Of a stretch of DNA of 36,563 nucleotides, positions 1 through 9,270 are shown in pieces. The stretch's first letter is position 1. Each line of letters starts with the position of its first letter. The notes below the pieces were generated by a model. That model saw only the letters and a program-made list of their open reading frames with translations, was not told the origin of the DNA and did not search any database. The DNA comes from a virus: IMG/VR virus record IMGVR_UViG_3300048586_000929, positions 1 through 36,563 of that record; one strand, 5' to 3'. A program made the translations under genes and the position numbers.

Positions 1-699
1 TCATGCGGCCTCCGTGAGTGCGGCGATGGCGGATTGCAGGTTGGCGGATGCGACCGCGACCAGGTTGGCGGCGGACTGAACCTCGCGCGCGGCGCGCAGG
101 GCGGGGGCGAGATCGGGCAGGGGGGCGGGCACGGCGGGCGCCTCGGCCGCGGCGAAGGCCTCGAGGAGCTGGTCGCCGGAGATCGTCTTGCGGATCCCGC
201 GCAGGCGGCCGGCGCCGTCGGTGCGCCAGACGGGGATGCGATCGCCGTTGGCGCTGTAGTCGCCGGTGCGGAAGAGGTTCATCTCGGCCGTGCGGCGGGG
301 CTTGATCTCGATCGGCTTGAGCCAGCCCATGAAATGGCGCGCGGCGTCGGGGTCGCCGGCGTTGATCGCGGCGGTCAGGCGGGCGCGCCCGATGCCGCCG
401 GTGTTGAGGTCGAAGCTCACCAGCGCGTCGAACTGGTGCTGCAGGAGGGGGACCTTGATCGCGGCGGCGACGCGGGCGGCGTAGCGCGGCACGTCTATGC
501 GGAACTGGCGGATCGCGGCGAGGATCGTGGCGTCGAGGTCGGCCGGCATGGCGCGGGGCATGCGCGCGGGATCGGGGTCGCCGGCGGCGGCGGTGTGGCC
601 GATGCCCCATGTCCAGACGCCCACGCTGTCGAGGTAGGGCGCGGGCACGATGCCCTCGTGCTCTGCGATCTCGAGGAGGCCGCGATCGGAAACCTGCAT
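1..699 (-). CDS. Endolysin, GH24 (T4-type) lysozyme
   Basis: Muramidase of 232 aa that cuts the MurNAc-GlcNAc backbone of peptidoglycan at lysis. The N-terminal half has the T4-lysozyme triad in exact spacing: Glu15 followed by Gly, Asp24 and Thr30 (E+9=D, D+6=T, as E11/D20/T26 in T4), in the motif YLDSVGVWTWGIGHT. The C-terminal ~60 residues are Ala-rich and helical, of unknown role. No signal peptide or SAR helix is visible, so release would need a holin, and a holin-like gene lies just upstream. The start ATG at 699 is preceded by GAGGAG. A longer reading frame extends upstream to 1128, but its extra part is out-of-frame holin sequence. The gene ends exactly at the window edge with TGA. 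Confidence 0.9.
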   Translation of the reverse strand: MQVSDRGLLEIAEHEGIVPAPYLDSVGVWTWGIGHTAAAGDPDPARMPRAMPADLDATILAAIRQFRIDVPRYAARVAAAIKVPLLQHQFDALVSFDLNTGGIGRARLTAAINAGDPDAARHFMGWLKPIEIKPRRTAEMNLFRTGDYSANGDRIPVWRTDGAGRLRGIRKTISGDQLLEAFAAAEAPAVPAPLPDLAPALRAAREVQSAANLVAVASANLQSAIAALTEAA

Positions 700-709
700 G
701 GCTGTCTCC

Positions 710-1138
710 TCACACTTCCGGGCGGGGCGGCTGGTCGCCGCCGGGCTTCTTGTCGGGCAGGATCCGGTCGACGGCATGGTCGGCGATATCGTCGACGCGC
801 TCGTCGACCAGGCCGCCCACGCGCATGAGGATCCGCACGATGATCCGGCTGAAGAACCCCGCGGCGGCCATGACGGCCTGCATGGGCAGCTGCGGGGCGT
901 AACCCTGCGCCACCGCCCAGGTGAAGGCCATGCTGGCGAAGTGGGCGGACAGGAACGCGCCCAGCATGACAAGCCAGAGCTCGCGCTTGTCCTGTTCGGG
1001 GTCGAGGCGCATGGCGAGCGCCGCGCCGGCGAAGGCGAGGAACATGCCGCCGATCCATTCGTGCGGGGCGAAGGTGACACCCAGCCCCGCAAGGGCGAGC
1101 GTGAGCCAATCCTTGGCGTGGTCGGCAACCTGGTTCAT
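710..1138 (-). CDS. Holin-like membrane protein
   Basis: A 142-aa protein with about three hydrophobic helices (roughly residues 10-27, 29-45 and 53-75, with a further amphipathic stretch near 85-105) and a charged C-terminus rich in D, R and K. I infer a holin that would open the inner membrane for the lysozyme encoded 10 nt downstream. No specific holin family is recognised. The start ATG at 1138 has AAAAGGA upstream. A second in-frame ATG at 1192 has its own GAGG and would add 18 basic residues (160 aa), so two products are possible. It could instead be another small lysis-associated membrane protein. Confidence 0.65.
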   Translation of the reverse strand: MNQVADHAKDWLTLALAGLGVTFAPHEWIGGMFLAFAGAALAMRLDPEQDKRELWLVMLGAFLSAHFASMAFTWAVAQGYAPQLPMQAVMAAAGFFSRIIVRILMRVGGLVDERVDDIADHAVDRILPDKKPGGDQPPRPEV

Positions 1139-1241
1139 GACGGGTCCTTTTCTGGCTGGGGGACGGCGGGAGGCGGAGGGGGAGTTGATCATGGGGACCT
1201 CGTGATATTGGAAAGGTCGGGGGCGCGGGAGGGGAGCGGCA

Positions 1242-3746
1242 TCAGTCACGCACCCCGAACATGGCCATCGCGTTGGGGAGGCGCTCAGGGAGGACTTCGC
1301 CCGAACGCCACACGGGCTCATTGCCGTACGACCTGGTGCGACTGTCGTCCCGGCGGCCGAGATAATTCTGGGCTTCAGGATCAAGGAGCCAGATGAGCTG
1401 GTCGATGACCATACGCTCGTAGGCGGTCCGAGCGTACCAGGCGCTGGACAGGAAGGGTGTGTTGTAGCGAAAGAAGTTTGCCGCCTCCCGGCCGGGGCGG
1501 AAGGTTTCGTCGTTGAAGATCGATGAGACGCCGCGCGCAGCTACACCGATCACGTCGGAGGCAGCTCCCACGACAGGCCCTGCAATGGTTTCAGCAAGAC
1601 CGCCACCGGTGCGGCTGGTCTCGGACGAAAAGAAGTCACCAAAGATGCCAAGCCCACCAGACTGAAAGATTGCGGCGAGGAGAAACTTTGTGTCGAGGGG
1701 CCGGGGATCCCTACCTTTGGCGATTTCCTTCAGCTGAATAGCCACCCCGCCTAGGACGATCAGGCCTGCACCCAGGCGTGCGGCATATCCCCAGCGGTTC
1801 ATACCGTCGGGCAGATTGTTGAACCGCCGCACCTGGTTGAGCGTGAACGATAGCGTAAAGCCCTTGTACATGGCGACAGATCGCAGCAGTTCGCCCGAAA
1901 TGGTGCCCGCACGTGTTTGGCCCAGCGTGCGGGCGCGCCCCTCAAGACTGGCCGTTGGGATCGCGATTTCGAGCTGCTCGTCCATCATCATCTGGATGCG
2001 GAAGGCGAGATCCTGCGCATCGGCACGCGCCATGTTGGTCTGGTGCTCTAGCCAATAGGTCGGGGACAGAAACAGCGCCTCACCCTCGGGGCGGAAGAGC
2101 CCGACGTCGGCACGGCGGAAGTTATCCCAGTCCAGCTCTGATATCCCGCGGGCAGCCATGACGCGTCGCAGGTGCGGGTTGATATTGGCAAAGGATTTCT
2201 TGGCCTCCTGGCCAAGCATGGCTGCGAATTCGCCCATGAAGGCGAGGCGGGTCATGTCAGTCCAATACGTCTGACCGGTCCACCGCATCGTCGCCGACGA
2301 CAGAAACTGGGCAAATTCCGGTGCCACCATTTCGCCGAAGTAACGACTGTGTGCTGCGCCGGCATCCGCGAGGCTGTCCGCGACATATCCTTGCGATGCA
2401 AGAAATTGGCGCTCTTCACCGGTTGCAATCCGTGTCATGCGCGAAAAGACATTATCGGGGTTCATACCCAGGACGCGGGAGGCGGCACGGATGGTCGCGA
2501 TGTCGGTGACCGAAGAGATCACGGAAGAGCCAAGCTGGGCCGAGGTCAATACCGCGCGGGTACCGCTGAGGAAGGAGGCCCAATAGGCGTCGATCGGGGC
2601 GTTGGCGGATCCGTCCGCGTGGAACATCATCGTCTGCGCCAAGCTGGCCCGGCGGCGCACCCTGTCCTCGATGTTCTGGTCAAGCGAAGTCGCTGCGCGC
2701 TTGGTTTCAACTTGCACGGCAAATTCGAGCCCGGCGCGTGGGTTGGAGCCGAACCGACGCATCATGGCGACGTCCGTAGCCAGACGATGAAGGTGATCGG
2801 TCATGGCGGAGAACGGGTCAGACACGCCAAACTTCCGGTTGTAGGCAAGCCAGTCCTTCGACGTGTTGAAGTGCAGGACACGGTGCTCACCCAGCCGGGC
2901 ATAAAGGGCACGAGAGCCGGGGCGGGATGACGGTTCCCGGTTCTGCCAGCCCCGCGTCGTGATCTCATCGTAGACGCGCTTCATAAAGGCATCAGCTGCA
3001 GCCCTGTTGGGCCGGGCGCCAGCGTCGGCAACAAAGGCCTTTCCAGTGCCATGATCGACGATGCGGTGCCAGGCTACCTTGTCGAAGATCTCGTCTCGCC
3101 ACGCCGCGAAGCCGGCCGATCGGAGACGCTGGGCATCGTGTCGGTGCGGCAGACCGTGGTCGTCCAGCTTTCCGATATCTGCGCCAAGAGCGTTGGCCAT
3201 CTGGCGCAGCTCTTCCTTCGCCTCCATGACGGGGCGGGCAATGGCTTTGGCCGCAGCGTTGCCGCTGTCCTCGCCGTGGAGTTCCGCCACCCAGTCATCC
3301 ATAAGCGCCGGGTTGAGGGATGCCCCTTTCCAGTCGGGCCCCAACTCCTGCAATGTACGCCGGATTTTGCCATTGATGTATCGGACCAGGCCGTCACGGA
3401 AGCCCCGGAAACTCTCGCCTTTCCAGTTGGTGCTGTGGGCCGTGTCGTTGAACTCCATCAAAAGCGGCAAGCCATCACCGGCTTGGCTCGTGGCAAGAAG
3501 GTCGTTCTTGATGCGGCGGAAGGCCTGAAGGTCTGCAACGGCCCGCCGGGCTCTGGCGGCCGTTTCCTTTTGCGTAGACGCCATCAGATCTTCGCCCGCC
3601 AAGCGAGCCGCCTCTTCTTCCGGAAGCCCTTCGCTGCGGCGAGCCTCCAGCCGGGATCGGTATTCGGCTTGTGCCGCGCGCCCCTGGTCGCCTGTGATCT
3701 TGCGGGCGTTCATCGCCGTTTGCAGGCATTCGTCCATGCTGGGCAT
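1242..3746 (-). CDS. Large virion-associated or polyvalent-type protein, function unknown
   Basis: A protein of 834 aa in the place where T7-like phages carry the tail fibre gene, but it does not look like a fibre: it has no Gly-rich repeats or trimeric beta regions. The N-terminal ~100 residues are Ala/Arg/Glu-rich and helical. The middle is globular with Trp- and Met-rich stretches. Hydrophobic segments lie near residues 395-425 and 645-670. The last ~100 residues hold a conserved-looking pattern with the pieces FLSSAWYARTAYERMVIDQL, LDPEAQNYLGRR and VWRSGEVLPERLPN. I recall similar tails in large injected podophage proteins and LPD-type polyvalent proteins, but this is memory, not a search. 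ATG 3746 overlaps the stop of the upstream gene as ATGA and has AAGGGGG before it; a GTG one codon earlier is less likely. GC is visibly lower than in the lysis genes. Confidence 0.7.
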   Translation of the reverse strand: MPSMDECLQTAMNARKITGDQGRAAQAEYRSRLEARRSEGLPEEEAARLAGEDLMASTQKETAARARRAVADLQAFRRIKNDLLATSQAGDGLPLLMEFNDTAHSTNWKGESFRGFRDGLVRYINGKIRRTLQELGPDWKGASLNPALMDDWVAELHGEDSGNAAAKAIARPVMEAKEELRQMANALGADIGKLDDHGLPHRHDAQRLRSAGFAAWRDEIFDKVAWHRIVDHGTGKAFVADAGARPNRAAADAFMKRVYDEITTRGWQNREPSSRPGSRALYARLGEHRVLHFNTSKDWLAYNRKFGVSDPFSAMTDHLHRLATDVAMMRRFGSNPRAGLEFAVQVETKRAATSLDQNIEDRVRRRASLAQTMMFHADGSANAPIDAYWASFLSGTRAVLTSAQLGSSVISSVTDIATIRAASRVLGMNPDNVFSRMTRIATGEERQFLASQGYVADSLADAGAAHSRYFGEMVAPEFAQFLSSATMRWTGQTYWTDMTRLAFMGEFAAMLGQEAKKSFANINPHLRRVMAARGISELDWDNFRRADVGLFRPEGEALFLSPTYWLEHQTNMARADAQDLAFRIQMMMDEQLEIAIPTASLEGRARTLGQTRAGTISGELLRSVAMYKGFTLSFTLNQVRRFNNLPDGMNRWGYAARLGAGLIVLGGVAIQLKEIAKGRDPRPLDTKFLLAAIFQSGGLGIFGDFFSSETSRTGGGLAETIAGPVVGAASDVIGVAARGVSSIFNDETFRPGREAANFFRYNTPFLSSAWYARTAYERMVIDQLIWLLDPEAQNYLGRRDDSRTRSYGNEPVWRSGEVLPERLPNAMAMFGVRD

Positions 3747-6586
3747 CACACCACCCCCTTGATAAGGCAGCTGGTCACCGCCTGGATCAGCATCTCGTCA
3801 TCGTTGATGTCGGCGATGAGATCGCGGATTGTGGCACCGCTTTTACCGTCAAGCGCATCGTCCAGCATGTCCGCATAGTCGTCGGCCAGGATGCGCGGGC
3901 GATCGTCCGGCACGACGCCAGTTTCATCGGATGTGGGGGGCGACTTTGCCGGCGCCGGATTGGCCAGCTCGGCAATCCGTGCGCGGTCGAGCGCAACGAC
4001 GTCCGGGTTGTCAGTACCGTCGGCCCAACGCTCGAGGGCTTCGCGGTTGATGACGATCGATGGCGGCGCGGGAGGCGGACGGACCGGCGTGCCGATTTCG
4101 GTCAGGCTGCCAAAGGTTGCGCGGTCAATGGATTGCAGCACGTCCAGCGGACCAGAGGCAAAGGGATCTCCAACGCGCCCGGAGACAGATGCCTCGTCGG
4201 CATATCGGATGAGGAAGCGGGAGATGGTGTCGGCGGACGCCTGCTTTCCGGCTGGCGCCATGAAGCGGACAAGGGCCTTGGTGAGCGGCGCAAAAGCGCG
4301 ACCGAACAGGTCCGGGTCGGTAATCAGATCCTCAAGGACCTGCTTGACCGTCGAGCCTTCCTTTGCCGCCATGTCCCGTGCTCGGGCGATCAGATAGGCT
4401 GCATCGGTCACGAAGTCTGTGATGTCCATCTCGGGCAAGATCTGGCCCGCGTCGATGCCGGCACGGAACTTCGCCCAATAGGGCGCGGCATCTGCGAGCG
4501 CGTCGAGGAGGGACCGAAACTCGCCAGGCTGACCTTCGATGAACCGCTCGAGCAGGCCGGCCTCGTCCCATGCACGGGCAAAGAATGCGTCGCGCATCGA
4601 ACGCGCGCCTTCGGCGGCGAGCGTGCCGTCGTTTGCGATGAGTGCGCCTTGCTGCGACTTTGGATAGGCCGCGATCCAGCGACGGGCAAAGTCGGCGTTT
4701 CCGGCTGCCCGGAAAGACTGCGCTGGATCGAACCGATCAAGCGCCTGGAGTGTCAGGGCAGAGCGGCCGACGCGGGCACGCTCTGGCGCGGTCATGTTGG
4801 CCGTCCCGCCGTCTTGCGCGAGGGTTGTGAATTCGACCCTTTGATCGGGCTCTAAGGGCGTTTTGCGCCGTGCGACGAGGACTGGCTCACTCACATCAGG
4901 CGGAATGGCAAAGCCAGCACGCTCTATCTGGGCGCGATAGGCATCGCCTCGATCGGGGAACAATTCATAGGACCGCCGTATGGCGAGGACGCGACCATTG
5001 CCGCTCTCGATGATGTCGTCGGGCCCGACGACGGGCGGGCCACGATCGGCTGTAGGGCCCGGCATGAGGAGTGCCGGGTCAAGGCCCGCCGCTGTGGCTG
5101 CAACCCAGTCGTCCGACCGCGCCTGGCTGCGGTCCCGCGGCTGAAGTTCTGGCGGCGCGGGCAGCAGGAGCCGCGCGTCGACGACTTCGTATTCGACATC
5201 GATGCGGCGATCGTCGCCATAGCGGATCTGGCCGTCGGACGTGTAACCACGTGAGGTCCAGCCTCCTGGCCGTTGCTCTGTCGCAGTCGCACGCGCGCTT
5301 GACGGTGCCGGCGTGAACGTTTCACGCGGACCACGATAGCCCACCCATGCTCCGGTCCCTTGAGTGTTGAGGATATAGACACCAAGCCGGTCTTGCAGTT
5401 CAGGGGTCATCAGCTCGTCGCCCCGCAGGCGCAGTCCTGCCTTGGCGTCGCGCAGGGTAGTTCCCACAATCTGGTATGCGCCCATCGGCGTCGCGACGCG
5501 GCCGATTTGCCCGTTTACCCATCGAGCATAGGGTCCAGAAGGATCCGAGAATGCGATAGCTTCATCGACCGTCATTTCTGTCAGGCGGACATTCGACCAT
5601 TGGCCGCCTGGCCGATTTGAGAAGCCGAAGAGCGCGTTATAGTCGCCACCGCTCTCGCCTGCAAAAATTCCATTGCGGATTTGGAACCAATCGACGGGCG
5701 CGCCTTCAGGGATTGTGTCCGGCGGAGCAATCGTTTCGGCCGTCCCCTGCACGGTGATGGGGCGGCCCGCTTCCATCTCGGCCCGCGCGCGTTCGATCTG
5801 GTTGAACCCGTCGGCCAGGCCAATGCTTTCGGGTATTGCTTCGGCCTCGCCGGCCTCACGTTCTCCGCGCACGGCAACATACCGGTCGTGCGCAAAGCGC
5901 AGCGCGCGAGCCCCGCCGGCAAGGGCTCCGCCAGTTGCCGCTCCGACGCCGACGGCCATGGCAATCTGTTCCCAGGCGACGGGATCATCCAGGTCCAGAG
6001 CTTCAGCCATCGTGTATTGCCGCGGCAATGAGAGAGCCTCGCCAGCGCCAGCCAAGGCACCCTCGGCAATGGCGATGCGCGCGACGCCGCCAGCACCAAA
6101 GCCCAGCGGCATCATTGCTACGTTAACGTCAGACGTGACGCCGGCATACAGACTGCCCAAAAGCTCGGCGCTGCCGACGCCGTCAACTGGGCCCAGAGTG
6201 CGCACCTCATTCAACTCTTCCATCTGGCGCTGTGCCTCTCGGTCGAGCCAGTCTTCGAGCTCAAGGGCGCTGCGCGGCAGGTTGCCCAGAGGAGACATGG
6301 GATCTGGCTCGACCGATTGGACCCGCTCCCAAAGCCGCGCTTCCGCCATGGCCATGCGACCTGCCATCGGCCCGAATGTCGGGATATCTGCCGGCGTCGG
6401 GTCAGGACCGAGAGCCTCAGCAATTTGCTGGCGGATCTCGAAAGCTCGCCGTTCCCGCCGGGCCCAATCGTCAGACTGGATGCGCGCGGCCTCTGCCGCC
6501 GCGCTGAAGCGCTCATTGAAACGCGAGACAGGGCGGGCTTCGGGCGCCCAATGCACGGGGTTATCGGTTTGAGGGAGGCCGAACAT
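3746..6586 (-). CDS. Internal virion protein (gp16-like) with muramidase-like and DdrB-type ParB domains
   Basis: Protein of 946 aa in the position of T7 gp16, the ejected core protein that opens the cell wall during DNA entry. Residues 1-130 are helical. Residues 140-230 contain Gly/Ala-rich hydrophobic stretches suited to membrane insertion. Residues 303-420 look like a lysozyme/transglycosylase fold, with GESGGDYNALFG (candidate catalytic Glu311) and PMGAYQIV. Residues ~484-580 match the DdrB-like ParB domain known from polyvalent phage and plasmid proteins such as P1 DdrB/DarB: RDRSQAR, then PPVVGPDDIIESGNGRVLAIRR. The region to ~720 continues this helical domain. The rest is Pro/Asp-rich. 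The start is the ATGA overlap at 6586. Injection with the genome, and thus early action in the cell, is inference from family and position. Confidence 0.82.
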   Translation of the reverse strand: MFGLPQTDNPVHWAPEARPVSRFNERFSAAAEAARIQSDDWARRERRAFEIRQQIAEALGPDPTPADIPTFGPMAGRMAMAEARLWERVQSVEPDPMSPLGNLPRSALELEDWLDREAQRQMEELNEVRTLGPVDGVGSAELLGSLYAGVTSDVNVAMMPLGFGAGGVARIAIAEGALAGAGEALSLPRQYTMAEALDLDDPVAWEQIAMAVGVGAATGGALAGGARALRFAHDRYVAVRGEREAGEAEAIPESIGLADGFNQIERARAEMEAGRPITVQGTAETIAPPDTIPEGAPVDWFQIRNGIFAGESGGDYNALFGFSNRPGGQWSNVRLTEMTVDEAIAFSDPSGPYARWVNGQIGRVATPMGAYQIVGTTLRDAKAGLRLRGDELMTPELQDRLGVYILNTQGTGAWVGYRGPRETFTPAPSSARATATEQRPGGWTSRGYTSDGQIRYGDDRRIDVEYEVVDARLLLPAPPELQPRDRSQARSDDWVAATAAGLDPALLMPGPTADRGPPVVGPDDIIESGNGRVLAIRRSYELFPDRGDAYRAQIERAGFAIPPDVSEPVLVARRKTPLEPDQRVEFTTLAQDGGTANMTAPERARVGRSALTLQALDRFDPAQSFRAAGNADFARRWIAAYPKSQQGALIANDGTLAAEGARSMRDAFFARAWDEAGLLERFIEGQPGEFRSLLDALADAAPYWAKFRAGIDAGQILPEMDITDFVTDAAYLIARARDMAAKEGSTVKQVLEDLITDPDLFGRAFAPLTKALVRFMAPAGKQASADTISRFLIRYADEASVSGRVGDPFASGPLDVLQSIDRATFGSLTEIGTPVRPPPAPPSIVINREALERWADGTDNPDVVALDRARIAELANPAPAKSPPTSDETGVVPDDRPRILADDYADMLDDALDGKSGATIRDLIADINDDEMLIQAVTSCLIKGVV

Positions 6587-8736
6587 CAGGGGCCCGCCTC
6601 TGCCAGCAGACGGGTCATGTCGAAACGCCACGGCTCACCGTCGGCACCATAGAACACGGCAAAGTCGCCGTTGGCGTCGTATCGGCCAAGTTCGTACAGA
6701 GTGGACTGGAAAGTTTCTGACGGGACCGCGCGCACAACGTAAGCCCCTGTGGAAAGGTCGGAACGGAAGCGGGGATCCATAGCTTCGCGGGGCGGCTGGC
6801 CTGAGGGTGAAAGGCGCGCGAGACGGTCGCGAACAATGACGGCGGCGTCTGCGCGGTTGGCGGCACTGTAGATGTCAAGGGCGGGCGAGGTGTCACGAAC
6901 CGCAACAGTGTACAGCGCTTCCGTCACATCCTGCGCGCGAATGCCTGGCGGCAGGATTGTCGACCGCCCGTTGACGTCCTGGATGCCGCCGCGCGCATTG
7001 GCACTATCGAAGGTCCCGGTACCGCCCAGGACAGAGTGCATGGCCTGTCGATAAGCGCGCGTGTCGATATCGCCAGTCCAGTTGGCTGCGCGATCAGGAT
7101 TGGCACCCCATCGTTCAAGGGCATAGAGCGCATTGGTTGCGAGGATTGTCGCCTCAGCTGCTGCCGGGCCGCCCTCAAGGTCCGCGAAAACTGTTCCGAG
7201 CGTCAGGCCGGCCGGGCCGAGCTGGTCGGTTCGGGCGGGCATGTCGATGCCTTGCGCCTCAAGCACTTCCTGCCCGCGGAAAACGCGAACCGCAACGTCT
7301 TGCGCATTGGCGGCACCTGCGAAGATCTGGCTGCCCATGTAGCGGGTGACTGGGTCATCAAAGATCTGATCGGCGGTATCGGCCCCGGTGCTGCGCAGGG
7401 CGCTGTAGGCGGCTGCAACAACGGCGACACGCTGCTCGGCCGGCTGACCGATGGCGGCCATTCCGCGCAGCTGCTCGCGCTCTGCCACCGTCAGGGCGAC
7501 GGTGTTGGCTTCGGTCCTGTACCCCTCCTCGATCAATTGCTGGGCAAAGGCCTGCCGCTGTCCCAGCTGGCTTTGAAGCTGTTCGAAGGAGGCCCCCTGC
7601 AGCTCGAGAGGAGGGACGGGCAGGCCAACCTCTTGGGCGTATGCGATCGGGTCAGTGGTCCAGCCTTGGCGGGCCGCGTCCCGCGTAGCGGTCAGCAGGT
7701 CAAGCTCCTCGGCTTCCCAGGCCGAAGCCATGGGCGTTTGGCGCCGCTCTTCGATCATCCGGTCAAGCTCGGACAGCGGCAGTTGACGCCATGAAGGCGC
7801 GGCTTCGGCAAGGCTCAGCGCGGCCATGGCCTCGCGATACTCGGGCAGCGTCTGAAACGCGGGATCGTCGATCCAACGGAGGTTGGCCGGTACACCGCCC
7901 TTGCCCACGATGCTGATCACCTCGGTGAGCGTTGCGGCGTTCTGGCGATCCCGCTCTTCGATGGATTGCCGGTTGAGGCGGTCCGCCTCTTCTTGCCGCG
8001 CGGCAATGATGTTGTTCGCCTGGACGGCGGCGGCGGCCCTTGCGCCGGGACCAAGATTGGGGAAGCCACCGTTGTCGAGGAACTCCCGCGCCGCCTCGGG
8101 ATCGACGTCCAACAGTGCAGTGAGGCGCGCGTCATCGTCACCCGCGCGAGCGCGCATCATGCGATCATTGGCTTCTTCGGGGGTGAAGATGCCGGTGGCG
8201 ACGCCTTCGTCCAGCTGGGTCTGGTAGATATCCCAAAAGACTTGCGCGTCTTCAGGCGCCAGAGTGGGCGAGGCGACGGCAATCTCCTGCTCGAGAGTGT
8301 CGAGCGTCGCCCGGCGCTGGGACTGGCGCAGCTCAAGCGCGCGGGCGCCGATCGTAAAGGCGGAGCGGCTGGCCATTTCGTCGAAGGCGAGGTTGAACCG
8401 CTCGAGGTTCTGCGGGTCGACGCGGGGACGGCCGTCCTCGCCGGCGGCCGCGGTATAGGCCTCGCGCAGCTGCTGTGACCGCTGCGTCCAGGTCTGGTCG
8501 AGCGTGTCAGGATCTCCGATCGACTGCAGCTCGAGCGACAGGTTGTTGAAGTCGCGCATCATGTCGACCTGCAGGCGGTTCGCCTGGCGGGACAGGCGGT
8601 CCTCCTCGAGGCCGAGGCCGATCGAGGTCAGGCGGTTTGCGAACTCGGCGACGATCTCGCCGGTCTGGTTCGGCGCGGCGACGATGTTGGCTGAGCGTCC
8701 GGCGATACTGCCGGCGCGGGGGACCGTGAGCGTCAT
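6586..8736 (-). CDS. Internal virion core protein, gp15-like
   Basis: A protein of 716 aa (T7 gp15 is 747 aa), made mostly of Glu/Gln/Arg/Ala-rich helices with no membrane segment. It sits between the gp14-like and gp16-like genes, as in T7-type virions. There gp14, gp15 and gp16 form the core inside the capsid and are ejected to make a trans-envelope channel. The assignment rests on order, length and composition; no diagnostic motif is seen. ATG 8736 overlaps the upstream stop as ATGA, and its own stop overlaps the next ATG, so translation of the three core proteins appears coupled. Confidence 0.78.
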   Translation of the reverse strand: MTLTVPRAGSIAGRSANIVAAPNQTGEIVAEFANRLTSIGLGLEEDRLSRQANRLQVDMMRDFNNLSLELQSIGDPDTLDQTWTQRSQQLREAYTAAAGEDGRPRVDPQNLERFNLAFDEMASRSAFTIGARALELRQSQRRATLDTLEQEIAVASPTLAPEDAQVFWDIYQTQLDEGVATGIFTPEEANDRMMRARAGDDDARLTALLDVDPEAAREFLDNGGFPNLGPGARAAAAVQANNIIAARQEEADRLNRQSIEERDRQNAATLTEVISIVGKGGVPANLRWIDDPAFQTLPEYREAMAALSLAEAAPSWRQLPLSELDRMIEERRQTPMASAWEAEELDLLTATRDAARQGWTTDPIAYAQEVGLPVPPLELQGASFEQLQSQLGQRQAFAQQLIEEGYRTEANTVALTVAEREQLRGMAAIGQPAEQRVAVVAAAYSALRSTGADTADQIFDDPVTRYMGSQIFAGAANAQDVAVRVFRGQEVLEAQGIDMPARTDQLGPAGLTLGTVFADLEGGPAAAEATILATNALYALERWGANPDRAANWTGDIDTRAYRQAMHSVLGGTGTFDSANARGGIQDVNGRSTILPPGIRAQDVTEALYTVAVRDTSPALDIYSAANRADAAVIVRDRLARLSPSGQPPREAMDPRFRSDLSTGAYVVRAVPSETFQSTLYELGRYDANGDFAVFYGADGEPWRFDMTRLLAEAGP

Positions 8737-9269
8737 GCGAGGAGCTCCGGCCAGACCTTCGGCGCGGCGGTCAGGAAGGTGCCGGCGCCGGACAGGACGC
8801 CGGACAACAGCGCCTGGTTGCCCTGCGCGACGTAAAGCCGTTCCTGCGCGGTCAGCTCCTGCTGGGTTGCGGCGCCAGCTGACCGGATTGCCTGCGACTG
8901 AAACGACAGCTCTTGCCCTGCGGTCTGGCCAAGGAGGACGGCCGTTGGGCTGTCAAGCGATACGCCACGGGCGGCAAGCTCGGCCGTCTGCTGGCGGATC
9001 TGGGAGCGGAAGGCTTCGGTCTCACGCTGGTCCTGCGTCGCGGTGAGCGCGGCCTCGGTGGCGGCACGATCGCGCACGGCCTTGGCGTTGGCACGCGCCG
9101 TCTGACGGCCAGTGATGCCGCTGTAGATTGAGGCCCCTAGGCTGGTGATCGCACCCAGTCCGGCGAGTGTGGATCCGATGGTTGCCGCGCCGGCGGTGGC
9201 GCCGGCGGCGGTGGCGGCGGTTGCGCCCGTGGCGAGGGTCGCAAGGCTTGCTATCGCGGGGACGCACAT
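8733..9269 (-). CDS. Internal virion protein, gp14-like
   Basis: 178 aa. The N-terminal ~55 residues are a Gly/Ala/Thr-rich hydrophobic stretch (ATLATGATAATAAGATAG and following), then a Gln/Arg/Ala-rich helical region and a hydrophobic end. A small hydrophobic head with a helical body is typical of T7 gp14 (196 aa) and podophage equivalents, which insert in the outer membrane during ejection. The start ATG 9269 (protein begins MCVPAIA) has GGAGG upstream and lies 1 nt after the preceding stop. An in-frame ATG eight codons earlier would overlap the preceding gene and has no better ribosome site. Confidence 0.75.
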   Translation of the reverse strand: MCVPAIASLATLATGATAATAAGATAGAATIGSTLAGLGAITSLGASIYSGITGRQTARANAKAVRDRAATEAALTATQDQRETEAFRSQIRQQTAELAARGVSLDSPTAVLLGQTAGQELSFQSQAIRSAGAATQQELTAQERLYVAQGNQALLSGVLSGAGTFLTAAPKVWPELLA

Positions 9270-9270
9270 G

